A program made the position numbers and the translations under genes. DNA of 23,877 nucleotides, from the NCBI GenBank assembly GCA_023392945.1, contig JAEWNB010000106.1:1-23877 (forward strand), given 5' to 3'. The notes beneath the pieces were generated by a model that was not told the origin of the DNA, searched no databases, and worked only from the letters and a program-made list of their open reading frames with translations. The DNA comes from Bacteroidota bacterium. Lineage in GTDB: Bacteria > Bacteroidota > Bacteroidia > Bacteroidales > WCHB1-69. Of the stretch, positions 14,713 through 23,153 are shown in pieces (position 1 is the first letter of the stretch; each line of letters starts with the position of its first letter).

Positions 14713-15300
14713 ATGTATATCAATGAATCCCTTTTTAATGAATTTCTGACCGAAAGGGAGGTTGCGTGGATAGGGATTGATTTCTCAAGGGCGATGTTTA
14801 CCAAGAACGGCTTTGAAATGCCGCAGGAAGCCATCATACATTTTTTTAACGACTTGAATTTGCTGATTATCTCTGACCAAAAAAAATATGACATTCGTCA
14901 AAGTTTTCGCAAGCCCGTTATGCACTACGATTTATCCTTAGTTACCAAAAAAAATAAATCGGTTAAAATTGCTTCCCACTTGGTTGAAAACATCTCCGTT
15001 TTCCATCAGTTCTCCGAAGAGGATCTTTTGCAATATGTCTCTACTTTTGAAATTCCTGTTCAGTCGAGGTTTGCGCTTACTTTAGTGGTAGAATCTCTGG
15101 ATAGAAACAGTAAGACCGGCTCTTTATGGGTTGTCCTCCTTGACACCCAGACCCATCAAATCGCTCTTTGTGAGAAATTCTTAAAAAGCCCCGGCGGATT
15201 GACAAACAGTAGCTTTTGGGCTCGTGTCTTTTATAACCTATTCCATGATATTAAAGGCCATTCTTTTGAAAGATGGGTAAATATGGTTAGGCCATCATAA
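14713..15300 (+). CDS. Conserved-looking protein of unknown function
   Basis: I do not recognise this 195-aa protein. It has no signal peptide or membrane segment and alternates strands and helices: VAWIGIDFSRAMF near the N-terminus, a central FALTLVVESL strand, GSLWVVLLDTQTHQI, and an aromatic C-terminal helix (FWARVFYNLFHDIKG). It looks like a soluble, well-folded domain with no obvious catalytic motif. It has its own promoter and lies 14 nt before the phosphohexomutase gene, so the two are probably co-transcribed. Nothing visible ties its function to sugar metabolism. Confidence 0.75.
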   Translation: MYINESLFNEFLTEREVAWIGIDFSRAMFTKNGFEMPQEAIIHFFNDLNLLIISDQKKYDIRQSFRKPVMHYDLSLVTKKNKSVKIASHLVENISVFHQFSEEDLLQYVSTFEIPVQSRFALTLVVESLDRNSKTGSLWVVLLDTQTHQIALCEKFLKSPGGLTNSSFWARVFYNLFHDIKGHSFERWVNMVRPS

Positions 15301-15314
15301 TAAACTTACATACT

Positions 15315-16658
15315 ATGTCTGCATTTAAAGCATACGATTTCAGAGGACTCTTCGGAGTTGATTTTACTTTAGACGATATTTATAAAATAGGATTCTATCT
15401 TCCTGAATTATTACAAACAAATAAAATACTGGTAGGGAGAGATATGCGGCTCTCAACCCCTGAAATTTTCAACTCCCTGTGTCAGGGCATTACTGATGCC
15501 GGGGCCGATGTTTATAATATGGGATTGACCACCACCCCCATGGTCTATTTCTTTACCGCCAAGCATCATTTTGATGCTTCCGTCATGATTACCGCTTCTC
15601 ACAATCCCAAATCTCACAACGGATTAAAAATTTCCCGTACCAATGCTTTTCCGGTGGGGTATGACACCGGATTGAATAAACTCGAAGAGATGGTGTTGAC
15701 CCAGACGCTTGCTCCGGTTTCATCTAAAGGCAAAATTGTCGACTATCCGGTGATGAAAGAATATCTTGCCTTTCTTGCCGATTATAAATATGATATTTCA
15801 AATCTGAATATTGTGATGGACTGCTCAAACGGAATGGCTTCCATCTTGGTAAAGGATGTTTTTGGGAATCAACCGCTTTATCTTTTTGATCAACTTGACG
15901 GCACTTTTCCAAATCATGAAGCCAATCCGCTGGATCCCAAAAATATAAAGGCTTTGCAGGAAAAAGTCTTAGCAGAAAATGCCGATATAGGAGTTATCTT
16001 TGACGGCGATGCCGACCGCGTGATGTTTACCGACGAAAAGGGACAATTCATTTCTCCGGATTTGATGATTGCCGTGTTGGGGAACTATTTTATCGAAGAA
16101 AAAAATGTCATGGGAAAGGTAATTATTGACATCAGAACCTCAAAGTCTGTCTCTGAATACATCTCACGATTAGGCCGTGAAGTTTATACCTGGAGGGTCG
16201 GCAGGGCTTATGCATCCCTGAAACTTCGTGAAATTGACGGTGCTTTTGGTGGTGAATTTGCCGGACACTACTATTTTCGCGATTTTTTCTATTCCGACTC
16301 CGGAATGTTGGCGGCACTAATTCTGCTCCATGTTTTCAGCGATATGAAAAGAAAAGGAATTTCTGTCTCCCGGCTGATATCACAAATTAAAGCGTATGTC
16401 AATTCAGGGGAAATCAACTTCAAAATTGAAAAGAAATCGGAAGCCATCATGGCCTTGAAAAATTATTTCATGCAAAAGGAGAATCCTTTACTAATCATGG
16501 ATTTTGACGGCTATCGTATTGAATTTCCCGATTGGTGGTTTAATGTCAGACCCTCCAACACGGAACCCTATTTGAGGTTGATTATGGAAGCTGAAACCGA
16601 ACAGCTTCTCACAGAAAAGCTGGCTGAAGCCCGAAAGTTGCTTTCAACTTATGAATAA
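15315..16658 (+). CDS. Phosphomannomutase/phosphoglucomutase (ManB-type)
   Basis: Alpha-D-phosphohexomutase of 447 aa that interconverts hexose 1- and 6-phosphates for nucleotide-sugar and polysaccharide synthesis. All four active-site regions are visible: the phosphoserine loop MITASHNP with S95, the metal loop DGDADR at 230-235, the sugar loop GGEFAGHYYF, and the phosphate-binding loop RPSNTEPYLRL near 410. The EFAGH sugar loop resembles phosphomannomutase/phosphoglucomutase enzymes more than phosphoglucosamine mutase; substrate preference cannot be settled by reading. It ends only 5 nt from the convergent rluD-type gene. Confidence 0.9.
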   Translation: MSAFKAYDFRGLFGVDFTLDDIYKIGFYLPELLQTNKILVGRDMRLSTPEIFNSLCQGITDAGADVYNMGLTTTPMVYFFTAKHHFDASVMITASHNPKSHNGLKISRTNAFPVGYDTGLNKLEEMVLTQTLAPVSSKGKIVDYPVMKEYLAFLADYKYDISNLNIVMDCSNGMASILVKDVFGNQPLYLFDQLDGTFPNHEANPLDPKNIKALQEKVLAENADIGVIFDGDADRVMFTDEKGQFISPDLMIAVLGNYFIEEKNVMGKVIIDIRTSKSVSEYISRLGREVYTWRVGRAYASLKLREIDGAFGGEFAGHYYFRDFFYSDSGMLAALILLHVFSDMKRKGISVSRLISQIKAYVNSGEINFKIEKKSEAIMALKNYFMQKENPLLIMDFDGYRIEFPDWWFNVRPSNTEPYLRLIMEAETEQLLTEKLAEARKLLSTYE

Positions 16659-16663
16659 ACCTT

Positions 16664-17737
16664 TTAAATATCGATAATTTCTGTCTCTGCTTCTTCAAAA
16701 GCTCTGTTCTTAACATAATTTCTCCACTTTTCAAGAACTGCAGTGAAATCTGTCGGCAATTCCGAATCAAAGAAGATATACTCTCCGGTGATGGGGTGGG
16801 TGATTCCCAGCGACTTTGCATGCAGTGCCTGTCTCGGAATTAATTTGAAACAGTTATAGATATATTGTTTGTATTTGGTAAAAGTGGTACCCTTCAATAT
16901 TTGGTCTCCGCCGTAAGAGGCATCATTAAACAACGGGTGTCCGATATACTTCATGTGAACCCGTATCTGGTGCGTCCGGCCGGTCTCCAACTGACATTCC
17001 ACAAGAGTAACATAGCCGAAACGCTCCACCACTTTGTAGTGAGTGATGGCATTCTTCCCGCTCTCTCCGTCGGGAAAAACAGTCATTACTTGTCTGTCTT
17101 TCGGATTACGACCGATATTGCCTTCAATAGTGCCTTCATCTTCGTTAAAATCTCCCCAGACTAAGGCATAGTATTTCCGGTCGATAGTATGGTCAAAGAA
17201 GTTTTTCGCCAATTTCATCTGAGCCAGCTCATTTTTTGCCACAATAATAATTCCGGAAGTATTCTTATCGATACGGTGAACCAACATCGGTTTCACCGGT
17301 TCTCCCTCTTTCGTAAACTGTCCCTGAAAATGATAAGTAAGAGCATTGACCAGGGTTCCGGTATAGTTCCCATAAGCGGGATGCACCACCAGACCTGCCT
17401 GCTTATTGATAATCATGATATCGTCATCTTCGTAGGGAATCTCAAGAGGGATATCTTCGGCTATGATTTCAATTTCGCGGGGAGGATTGGGTAACAAGAT
17501 GCTGATTACATCCAGCGGCTTTACCTTGTAATTTTGCTTTTCGGGTTTCCCGTTCACCAGAATACAATTTGCTTTCGATGCCCGCTGTATTTTATTTCTG
17601 GAAGTATTGGGAATCAGATTCATCAGGTATTTGTCAATGCGTAAAAGAGAAGTCCCTTTATCCACCTCAAACCGAAAATGTTCAAATAGGTCATCTTTTT
17701 CTTCAGGTGAAGAAATATTATCGTTTTCTTCTTTCAT
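16664..17737 (-). CDS. RluD/RluA-family 23S rRNA pseudouridine synthase
   Basis: A 357-aa enzyme that converts uridine to pseudouridine in large-subunit rRNA. An S4 RNA-binding domain lies at 30-80 (LLRIDKYLMNLIPNTSRNKI, then CILVNGK). The catalytic core carries HRIDKNTSG at 154-162 with catalytic D157, plus GRTHQIRVHMKYIGHPLFND further on. The LVHRIDKNTSG form and the N-terminal S4 domain point to the RluD subgroup, which targets helix 69 in E. coli; the exact site here is inferred. The first ~25 residues are an acidic extension. The ATG at 17737 follows a TATCTTTG box. Confidence 0.92.
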   Translation of the reverse strand: MKEENDNISSPEEKDDLFEHFRFEVDKGTSLLRIDKYLMNLIPNTSRNKIQRASKANCILVNGKPEKQNYKVKPLDVISILLPNPPREIEIIAEDIPLEIPYEDDDIMIINKQAGLVVHPAYGNYTGTLVNALTYHFQGQFTKEGEPVKPMLVHRIDKNTSGIIIVAKNELAQMKLAKNFFDHTIDRKYYALVWGDFNEDEGTIEGNIGRNPKDRQVMTVFPDGESGKNAITHYKVVERFGYVTLVECQLETGRTHQIRVHMKYIGHPLFNDASYGGDQILKGTTFTKYKQYIYNCFKLIPRQALHAKSLGITHPITGEYIFFDSELPTDFTAVLEKWRNYVKNRAFEEAETEIIDI

Positions 17738-17772
17738 TATTGGGATGTAAAGTAATAGTCTTAATTTTGCTG

Positions 17773-17780
17773 CAAAGATA
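17773..17780 (-). promoter_or_regulatory. -7 box of the rluD-type gene
   Basis: TATCTTTG on the minus strand ends 35 nt before the ATG at 17737. No TTTG -33 box is seen at the usual distance. Confidence 0.5.
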
Positions 17781-17922
17781 TAACAATTATTTTTCTTGGA
17801 TGTTTTTTACATTATTACAAATTCGAGTTTGATAAATGAAAGTTTAGTAACTAAAGTAAAATTTACAAAATGCAAAAAAATCATTTTTTTTTAATAAGTG
17901 GTTTTTGTATTACTTGATTTTA

Positions 17923-17930
17923 TATATTTG
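17923..17930 (+). promoter_or_regulatory. -7 box upstream of the inverted repeat and small membrane protein
   Basis: TATATTTG matches the consensus. A TTTG at 17904-17907 is only 15 nt upstream, closer than ideal. Transcription would start just before the inverted repeat at 17949. Confidence 0.4.
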
Positions 17931-17948
17931 TGCTTCAAATTGTGCAGA

Positions 17949-18016
17949 AAAAAACAATTTTAATATTTAAGTAATATTACACGATAGTTCTAATGTTCCG
18001 ATTAAAATTGTTTTTT
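17949..18016. repeat. 16-bp perfect inverted repeat with 36-nt loop
   Basis: AAAAAACAATTTTAAT (17949-17964) is the exact reverse complement of ATTAAAATTGTTTTTT (18001-18016). Inside the loop is GTAATATTAC, itself palindromic. The right arm ends in six T, so a rightward RNA could fold into a long hairpin with a U tract. It may be an attenuator, the terminus of a small RNA, or the remnant of a small mobile repeat. Confidence 0.5.
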
Positions 18017-18129
18017 AGTTTTACGACATTAAAATAGTGAATTTTTAAGAAGTTAATTGAAGGAATGTATCTTCCTAAAAAAACGATGAATTATGTTTGG
18101 GATCATATTTTTAATAAATAATAAGCTAT

Positions 18130-18315
18130 ATGAAAAAAGAATTAATTTTTGCCACTTTAATTTCAATTTGGAATGTTATTTTTCTAGTTATTACAAATTT
18201 AGATGAATTAACAGAAACCAAGATATTTATTAAGATTATAATTGGATTTATTGTATCTTTTGGTGTATCTTTTCTATTAATTCATTTATATTTAAAGAAA
18301 GCAAAAAAACAATAA
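18130..18315 (+). CDS. Small two-helix membrane protein
   Basis: A 61-aa protein, mostly two hydrophobic helices: about residues 5-22 (LIFATLISIWNVIFLVI) and 33-55 (IFIKIIIGFIVSFGVSFLLI), joined by an acidic turn (TNLDELTETK), with a lysine-rich end (KKAKKQ). The positive-inside rule puts both ends in the cytoplasm. I do not recognise a family. Support comes from the ATG start, the coherent topology and the upstream -7 box. No toxin partner or antisense RNA is evident, although small hydrophobic proteins of this size include type I toxins. Confidence 0.55.
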   Translation: MKKELIFATLISIWNVIFLVITNLDELTETKIFIKIIIGFIVSFGVSFLLIHLYLKKAKKQ

Positions 18316-18403
18316 GTACAAGCTCTGTTTAAGATCAATTATTGCAGCTTTTACCTTAGCCGGATCTATGACAGGATCGGAACGCCTAAATCAATATCAG
18401 GGT

Positions 18404-18427
18404 ATAAATAAACAATTGTTTATTTAT
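18404..18427. terminator. 24-bp perfect palindrome at the end of the large exported-protein gene
   Basis: ATAAATAAACAA joined to its exact reverse complement TTGTTTATTTAT, overlapping the minus-strand stop codon at 18422-18420. In RNA it could form a short-loop AT-rich hairpin in either direction. It is weak compared with GC-rich terminators, so the terminator role is a guess. Confidence 0.35.
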
Positions 18428-20870
18428 TACAGGTTTTACAAACAATTTTTTGTACCGTACTATTATCATTAACCGTAACCGATAATTTATCGAAAAGCGC
18501 GCAAAGACGAACGGGATTTTTTTCTGCGGCTAATTTAACTGCTTTTGTAAACAAACTGCCCAGATAGGTCTCTTGTCGGTGTGCACCCATGCTCACATAA
18601 GAAAAGATAAAATCTTCAGAAATGGTCGGGTCATTGAGAAAAGGATCCATCAAATCCAATGCATACATGTAGTCCATATCTTTTGCAAAGACAGCAGCCA
18701 GTTTGTATGCATTTTGCCAACTGTCAAGCTTTGGGTTTCGGATGGTTTTTATTTTAGCGTAAGTGGTGGTTAATAGAGTAGCGTTCTCTGTTGTTTTAGG
18801 GGCGCTGTTCAAATAGTTGATAATTTTAAGCTGCAGTTCCAGATTCAGACTGTTGATACGGTCTTTAGGCAAAATGACAAAAGTATAGAGCTTGTCGATG
18901 TTTTGTTGTAATTTGGTAATATCGGCAACAGAATTAAAAGTTGCATTATACACATCACAAAGATTTTTGTTGAAGGTAACAATTTGATTGGTGGGATTTA
19001 GATTGTAAACGTTATTCATTTCAAATCGCATCTTATCACTCAGCTTAGAACTCAGAAAATATTGCATAAATAGTTTGTTATTCAGCAATGCCTGATGGCT
19101 TTTAAGTTCCGGGATTTGCATTTTGTTGATGGCATTAAGGCTATAATTTCCGTTTTCCACCTGCTTAATCATATATTTCTGAATAGCCATAGCCAGTGGC
19201 AAATTCCCTTTTGCGACAGCTTTATTAAACTTAGAAACGGCAAATTCCTGTTCATTTTTCCCATCAATCTTATAGGTTACATGAAGAATGATTTGGGCAT
19301 ATCTGTGTTTTACTAAATAACTCTCAATAGATTTTGCCGCTTTACCGTTATTTTCTTTTAATTTCTTAATAGCATCTTCCTTTTTGCCAAGCACCAAATC
19401 ATAATAATCCTCGCTGTAAACCAGATCCTTTTTAAAATCTTCCCAGCTGTCGTCGTATTTAATCTCCGTAGCCATTCCCGGGTATTGAGCTACAAAAGCT
19501 TTCGCAATGCTTTCTGCGCGTTTTTTCTGAATTTTCATTTGAGCAGGATCATTGGCGTAGTTGAGGGAGTTGTGGGCAATAATTTCTACTTTATTAATGT
19601 CATAATCGGGTTCATAAAGACGGGTTATCAGGGTGTCGAAATCGCTATATCTATATTCCGTTTTTTTAGCATCAAAAGGAAATTTAATTTCAAGAGTTCC
19701 TTCTTCAGCGGTAGCAACCCATTCCCCGGCACTCTGAATAGAGGTCTCATCTTTCAAAAAGTTAACCTTTTCATCATAGTCGGCATTTTTATATTCAATA
19801 CTCTTTTTGATAATATTTCGGCAGGCATATTTGCCTTCTTTAATCATAATAACTACAATCTCAAATTCCGCATTCGGACTGATTTCTTCGGGAATCAAAG
19901 CAATTTTGGCAATCAGTTTAGAGGATTTCTTATCGGCAATTTCATTGGCTGCAAAAAGCTTTTCAAAAGTAATTGGTTTTGTAATAAATCCTTTATAAAG
20001 TCTGTCATTGTCAATAACATTTTCCTCGCAACCATACTGACTAAGTTGAACAAAATCAAGAACAATGGCGTCCCCATCTTTTCCGATAAGTCTCTTGAGT
20101 AATTTAGAATCGTCGCAATCCATTATCACCTCGCTCTCCCGAACTTTTATATAGCTTGATAATATTTCTAAATTTTTATCATTGTTACATTTGCTGCATA
20201 TTTTTTCGTCATAGTATGCAAGAGATCCTTTGCTTTTAGAAAAGGGGAGATCCTTTGCCAATGGCGAGGGCTTATTTTCATTGAAAGTTAGGTCATTACC
20301 CAAAATTAGAGAGATATACATCGTCTTCATAAACTCATCGGTCTCATATCCGAACCCAATGTGAGTATATGTTTTATCAAGCAGCTGACTTGCAGTTTTT
20401 AAATTTTTCAGAATTGGTTTAATAAGTTCAAAGCAAAGATCGTAATAGGTATATTCTTCAGTACCGAAAGATGCTTTGGCTTTCGAAAGAATCTCTATTC
20501 CCTGGTGGCTAAGTCCGAATTTTTTAAGACGGAAGAAAACCGTTTTATAGGGAGGTGCGTTAAATTCGGTTTTCTCATTTTTTAATGCCTGATAATCTGC
20601 CTGCATCTGGGCAGTAGAATCCATTTTGATATTGTGCAACAGCGGGTCAACAAAAGAATATTCTTTTCTGGCCAGATTGACCATGTCAATCATACAGTTA
20701 TACAAAATTTTACTGCTAAAATTTCCGGGATTAAAGTTTTTTACATAATCTTTGTTTGTTTTAAGTTGCTCCGGCGAAAAGGCCATATAGGGATTATCCA
20801 CTTGAGCAAAACTTAAATTGCTTATTATTATGCAAAAAATAAAAATTAATAAGGTAATTTTCTTTATCAT
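18420..20870 (-). CDS. Large exported protein with CAP-like and OmpA-like regions
   Basis: An 816-aa protein with a signal peptide at 1-22 (ITLLIFIFCIIISNLSFA, then QVDN), so it acts in the periplasm or at the surface. Residues 55-195 resemble a CAP/SCP domain: MIDMVNLARKEY, then helix STAQMQADY, and the late THIGFGYE near 170-176. Residues 395-460 resemble an OmpA C-terminal peptidoglycan-binding domain (KVEIIAHNSLNY, then MKIQKKRAESIAKAF). The ~350 C-terminal residues are helical with no motif I recognise. CxxC pairs occur at about 225-228 (CSKC) and at the very end (CKTC), which is odd for an exported protein. It stands alone, with no partner gene. Confidence 0.72.
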   Translation of the reverse strand: MIKKITLLIFIFCIIISNLSFAQVDNPYMAFSPEQLKTNKDYVKNFNPGNFSSKILYNCMIDMVNLARKEYSFVDPLLHNIKMDSTAQMQADYQALKNEKTEFNAPPYKTVFFRLKKFGLSHQGIEILSKAKASFGTEEYTYYDLCFELIKPILKNLKTASQLLDKTYTHIGFGYETDEFMKTMYISLILGNDLTFNENKPSPLAKDLPFSKSKGSLAYYDEKICSKCNNDKNLEILSSYIKVRESEVIMDCDDSKLLKRLIGKDGDAIVLDFVQLSQYGCEENVIDNDRLYKGFITKPITFEKLFAANEIADKKSSKLIAKIALIPEEISPNAEFEIVVIMIKEGKYACRNIIKKSIEYKNADYDEKVNFLKDETSIQSAGEWVATAEEGTLEIKFPFDAKKTEYRYSDFDTLITRLYEPDYDINKVEIIAHNSLNYANDPAQMKIQKKRAESIAKAFVAQYPGMATEIKYDDSWEDFKKDLVYSEDYYDLVLGKKEDAIKKLKENNGKAAKSIESYLVKHRYAQIILHVTYKIDGKNEQEFAVSKFNKAVAKGNLPLAMAIQKYMIKQVENGNYSLNAINKMQIPELKSHQALLNNKLFMQYFLSSKLSDKMRFEMNNVYNLNPTNQIVTFNKNLCDVYNATFNSVADITKLQQNIDKLYTFVILPKDRINSLNLELQLKIINYLNSAPKTTENATLLTTTYAKIKTIRNPKLDSWQNAYKLAAVFAKDMDYMYALDLMDPFLNDPTISEDFIFSYVSMGAHRQETYLGSLFTKAVKLAAEKNPVRLCALFDKLSVTVNDNSTVQKIVCKTCNK

Positions 20871-21005
20871 GGCAACTTATTTTTTTATTAAACTAAATAG
20901 AGAGCAATAATAATAATAATTTTAATCTGATTTAAGAAATAAATGAAAAAAGTGTGAATTTCTTTTTTCTCAGATGAAATATCTTTCGGGCATTGTTTGA
21001 AATGA

Positions 21006-21036
21006 TTTCCATTTCGCAACAATTTCATTATCTTTG
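21006..21036 (+). promoter_or_regulatory. Promoter of trpS
   Basis: TTTC (21006-21009), a 19-nt spacer, then TATCTTTG (21029-21036), 20 nt before the trpS ATG. It has the right spacing and a perfect -7 box, with one mismatch in the -33 box. Confidence 0.6.
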
Positions 21037-21056
21037 CCGCTCAAAATGAATAGAAA

Positions 21057-22052
21057 ATGGATACAGTTTTGAGTGGCATTCGCCCTACCGGATTTTTGCA
21101 TTTGGGGAACTATTTCGGTGCATTGAAAAATTTTATTAAAATGCAGGAAGAGAATAATTGTTATTTTTTTATTGCTGATTATCATTCTCTGACTACTCAT
21201 CCCAAACCATCTGATTTGAGAGGAAATATAAAAAATGTACTGGTTGACTATCTTGCTGCCGGTCTTGATCCTGATAAATGCACCCTTTATGTGCAAAGTG
21301 ATGTGCCCGAAGTTTGCGAGCTGACACTGCTGCTCTCCATGAATGTTTATGTCGGAGAATTACAGCGTGTGGCCTCTTTCAAGGAAAAAGTACGACGACA
21401 ACCTGACAATGTAAATGCCGGTCTGTTGATCTACCCTGTGCTGATGGCTTCCGATATTCTGATTCATCGTGCCGATAAAGTGCCGGTGGGAAAAGATCAG
21501 GAACAACATCTTGAACTGACCCGAGATTTTGCGCAGCGATTTAACAGCCTTTATGGGGTTGACTATTTTAAATTGCCCGTAGCTTATAATTTTGGACAGG
21601 ATTTGGTAAAAATCCCCGGACTTGACGGTTCCACGAAAATGTCCAAATCAGATAACGACTCTTCCTGTATATACCTGTCAGACAGTCCTGAATTAATTAG
21701 AAAGAAAGTGATGAAGGCCGTTTCTGATTCCGGGCCGACAGCCCCCGGGCAACCCAAATCACTGGGGGTTGAAAATCTTTTTTCACTCATGAAGGCCGTT
21801 TCTGCTCCGGAAACCATTCAATTCTTTGAAGAACAGTATCAGCAATGTCAAATTCGTTACGGTGATATGAAAAAGCAACTGGCTAACGATATAATTGCTT
21901 TTACCGAACCCATTTATAACCGAATTATGGAACTCCGAGAGGATGACCAATATCTGAGAAAAGTAGCCCTTCAAGGTGCTGAAAAAGCCCGTGCCAGTGC
22001 CTCAGCCACCATTAAAGAGGTAAGAGAAATTATGGGCTTCAGAACCCTATAG
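21057..22052 (+). CDS. trpS: Tryptophanyl-tRNA synthetase
   Basis: Class I aminoacyl-tRNA synthetase that charges tRNA-Trp; 331 aa is the usual bacterial length. The HIGH-type motif is HLGN at 15-18 within RPTGFLHLGNYFGALKNF. The second signature KMSKS is at 194-198 (GSTKMSKSDN). The middle carries the expected YPVLMASDIL and the VPVGKDQEQHLEL segment. The ATG at 21057 gives the conserved start VLSGIRPTG. Thiamine pyrophosphokinase follows after 32 nt and may share its transcript. Confidence 0.97.
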   Translation: MDTVLSGIRPTGFLHLGNYFGALKNFIKMQEENNCYFFIADYHSLTTHPKPSDLRGNIKNVLVDYLAAGLDPDKCTLYVQSDVPEVCELTLLLSMNVYVGELQRVASFKEKVRRQPDNVNAGLLIYPVLMASDILIHRADKVPVGKDQEQHLELTRDFAQRFNSLYGVDYFKLPVAYNFGQDLVKIPGLDGSTKMSKSDNDSSCIYLSDSPELIRKKVMKAVSDSGPTAPGQPKSLGVENLFSLMKAVSAPETIQFFEEQYQQCQIRYGDMKKQLANDIIAFTEPIYNRIMELREDDQYLRKVALQGAEKARASASATIKEVREIMGFRTL

Positions 22053-22084
22053 TTGATACTGATTTCTATTTTAACCTATTTCCT

Positions 22085-22738
22085 ATGTCTTCAGATATCT
22101 TTTCGAGTGAACTTGCTGCTTATGAAAATGTCTTGCTTGCCAAGGGAGAGATCCCGCAGGGCAAAATTCCGCTTGCAATGCTTGGCAATGCCCGTCAAAT
22201 AGTCTGTTGCGACGGAGCGGTGGATAATTTGATCAAACTCGGCTTCGAACCCACTGCTATTGTGGGTGACTGCGACTCCATCTCCGGAGACCTTCTCCAA
22301 CGTTTCAAAAGCCGGATACATCCTGATAAAGACATAGAGTATAATGATTTGAATAAAGCCTTGCGCTATTACAGCAGCTTGGGCATTTCTAAAATAGCGC
22401 TATTGGGTGGCTTTGGACTGCGCGAAGACCACGCCCTTGCCAATGTCGGGATTATGATGATGTTTGCCAAGGAAAAGGCAATGGATCTTGTTATGGTGAC
22501 CAATTACGGTGTTTTTACTCCTGTTTTTAATTCTGCCTCTTTCAGTTCTTATCCCGGACAGCAAATCTCTGTCTTTAGTTTTTCCGAAGATACGGAGCTC
22601 ACTTTCAGCGGACTCAAATATCCTGTTGTCAGAAGGAAATTTAAACATTTGTGGGAAGGAAGCCTCAACGAAGCACTATCCGATAATTTTTCTGTTCAAT
22701 TTGAAAAGGGAACTGTCCTGGTCTATAGGGCTTTCTGA
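22085..22738 (+). CDS. Thiamine pyrophosphokinase
   Basis: Converts thiamine and ATP to thiamine diphosphate, the active cofactor. The 217-aa protein shows the family's motifs: DGAVDNLIKLG at 43-53, the metal/ATP site VGDCDSI at 60-66, EYNDLNKAL at 85-93 in place of the usual QxxTDLxKAL, and GGFGLREDHALAN at 108-120. The C-terminal strand-rich part (SVFSFSEDTELTFSGLKYPV) is the thiamine-binding domain. It lies downstream of trpS and converges with the DUF190 gene 39 nt away. No thiamine riboswitch is seen upstream. Confidence 0.9.
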   Translation: MSSDIFSSELAAYENVLLAKGEIPQGKIPLAMLGNARQIVCCDGAVDNLIKLGFEPTAIVGDCDSISGDLLQRFKSRIHPDKDIEYNDLNKALRYYSSLGISKIALLGGFGLREDHALANVGIMMMFAKEKAMDLVMVTNYGVFTPVFNSASFSSYPGQQISVFSFSEDTELTFSGLKYPVVRRKFKHLWEGSLNEALSDNFSVQFEKGTVLVYRAF

Positions 22739-22777
22739 AATGAGTGGTTTTTCTTTTTATTTCGTGAAGCACTAATT

Positions 22778-23146
22778 TCAAAACAGGCTATTTTTCACAG
22801 TCCCGTTTTTATGTAATATAATTTCAACATCTTCTGTAGTAATCAGACAGCTGTTTTTAATTTTCTCAAAATAGGGCGTAATAATTTTGATAAAAGAAAG
22901 GATCTTTTCCTCATCATCGACTATCATCACCAAGACCGGTATTTTTTCCGTGATTTCCCAAAAACGCAAATTGCTTATTTTGCCGCTGCTGCTTCCAAAT
23001 CCTATATTGCCTTTAAAGGCAGTAGCTCCTGATAATCCATACCTTTTGGCAGCATAAATGATTACCTCATAAAGTGGCTCTTGTTTGAATTTATCAGTAT
23101 TGCTGATAAATATCTTCAATATTTTTGACTTTGAAGGCTTATTCAT
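22778..23146 (-). CDS. DUF190 family protein, partner of CrcB
   Basis: A 122-aa DUF190 protein, a PII-like small ferredoxin-fold family. Typical features are the N-terminal strand ILKIFISNTDK, the helix LYEVIIYAAKRYGLSGATAF, the glycine loop KGNIGFGSSSGKI, the strand KIPVLVMIVDDEEK and a final strand DVEIILHKNG. DUF190 genes often sit beside crcB (known association), and here the gene starts 7 nt after the crcB stop behind the same fluoride riboswitch, so a role in fluoride response is likely. Its exact function is not established. Confidence 0.88.
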   Translation of the reverse strand: MNKPSKSKILKIFISNTDKFKQEPLYEVIIYAAKRYGLSGATAFKGNIGFGSSSGKISNLRFWEITEKIPVLVMIVDDEEKILSFIKIITPYFEKIKNSCLITTEDVEIILHKNGTVKNSLF

Positions 23147-23153
23147 ATCGTTA

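Larger units (their letters stand above)
17738..18129. other. AT-rich intergenic region with promoter and long inverted repeat
   Basis: About 390 bases without a convincing gene. It contains the rluD-type -7 box, a rightward TATATTTG box at 17923-17930, the 16-bp inverted repeat described separately, and an 11-codon frame (18086-18121, MNYVWDHIFNK) just before the 61-aa gene. That frame is too short to support as a gene but could be a leader peptide. Confidence 0.5.

Noticed and set aside
19485..20102. Long plus-strand open frame (205 codons) opposite the large exported-protein gene
   Set aside because: It is antisense to a coherent protein with a signal peptide. Its translation is low-complexity, rich in F, N and I, as expected from the reverse of an AT-rich gene.
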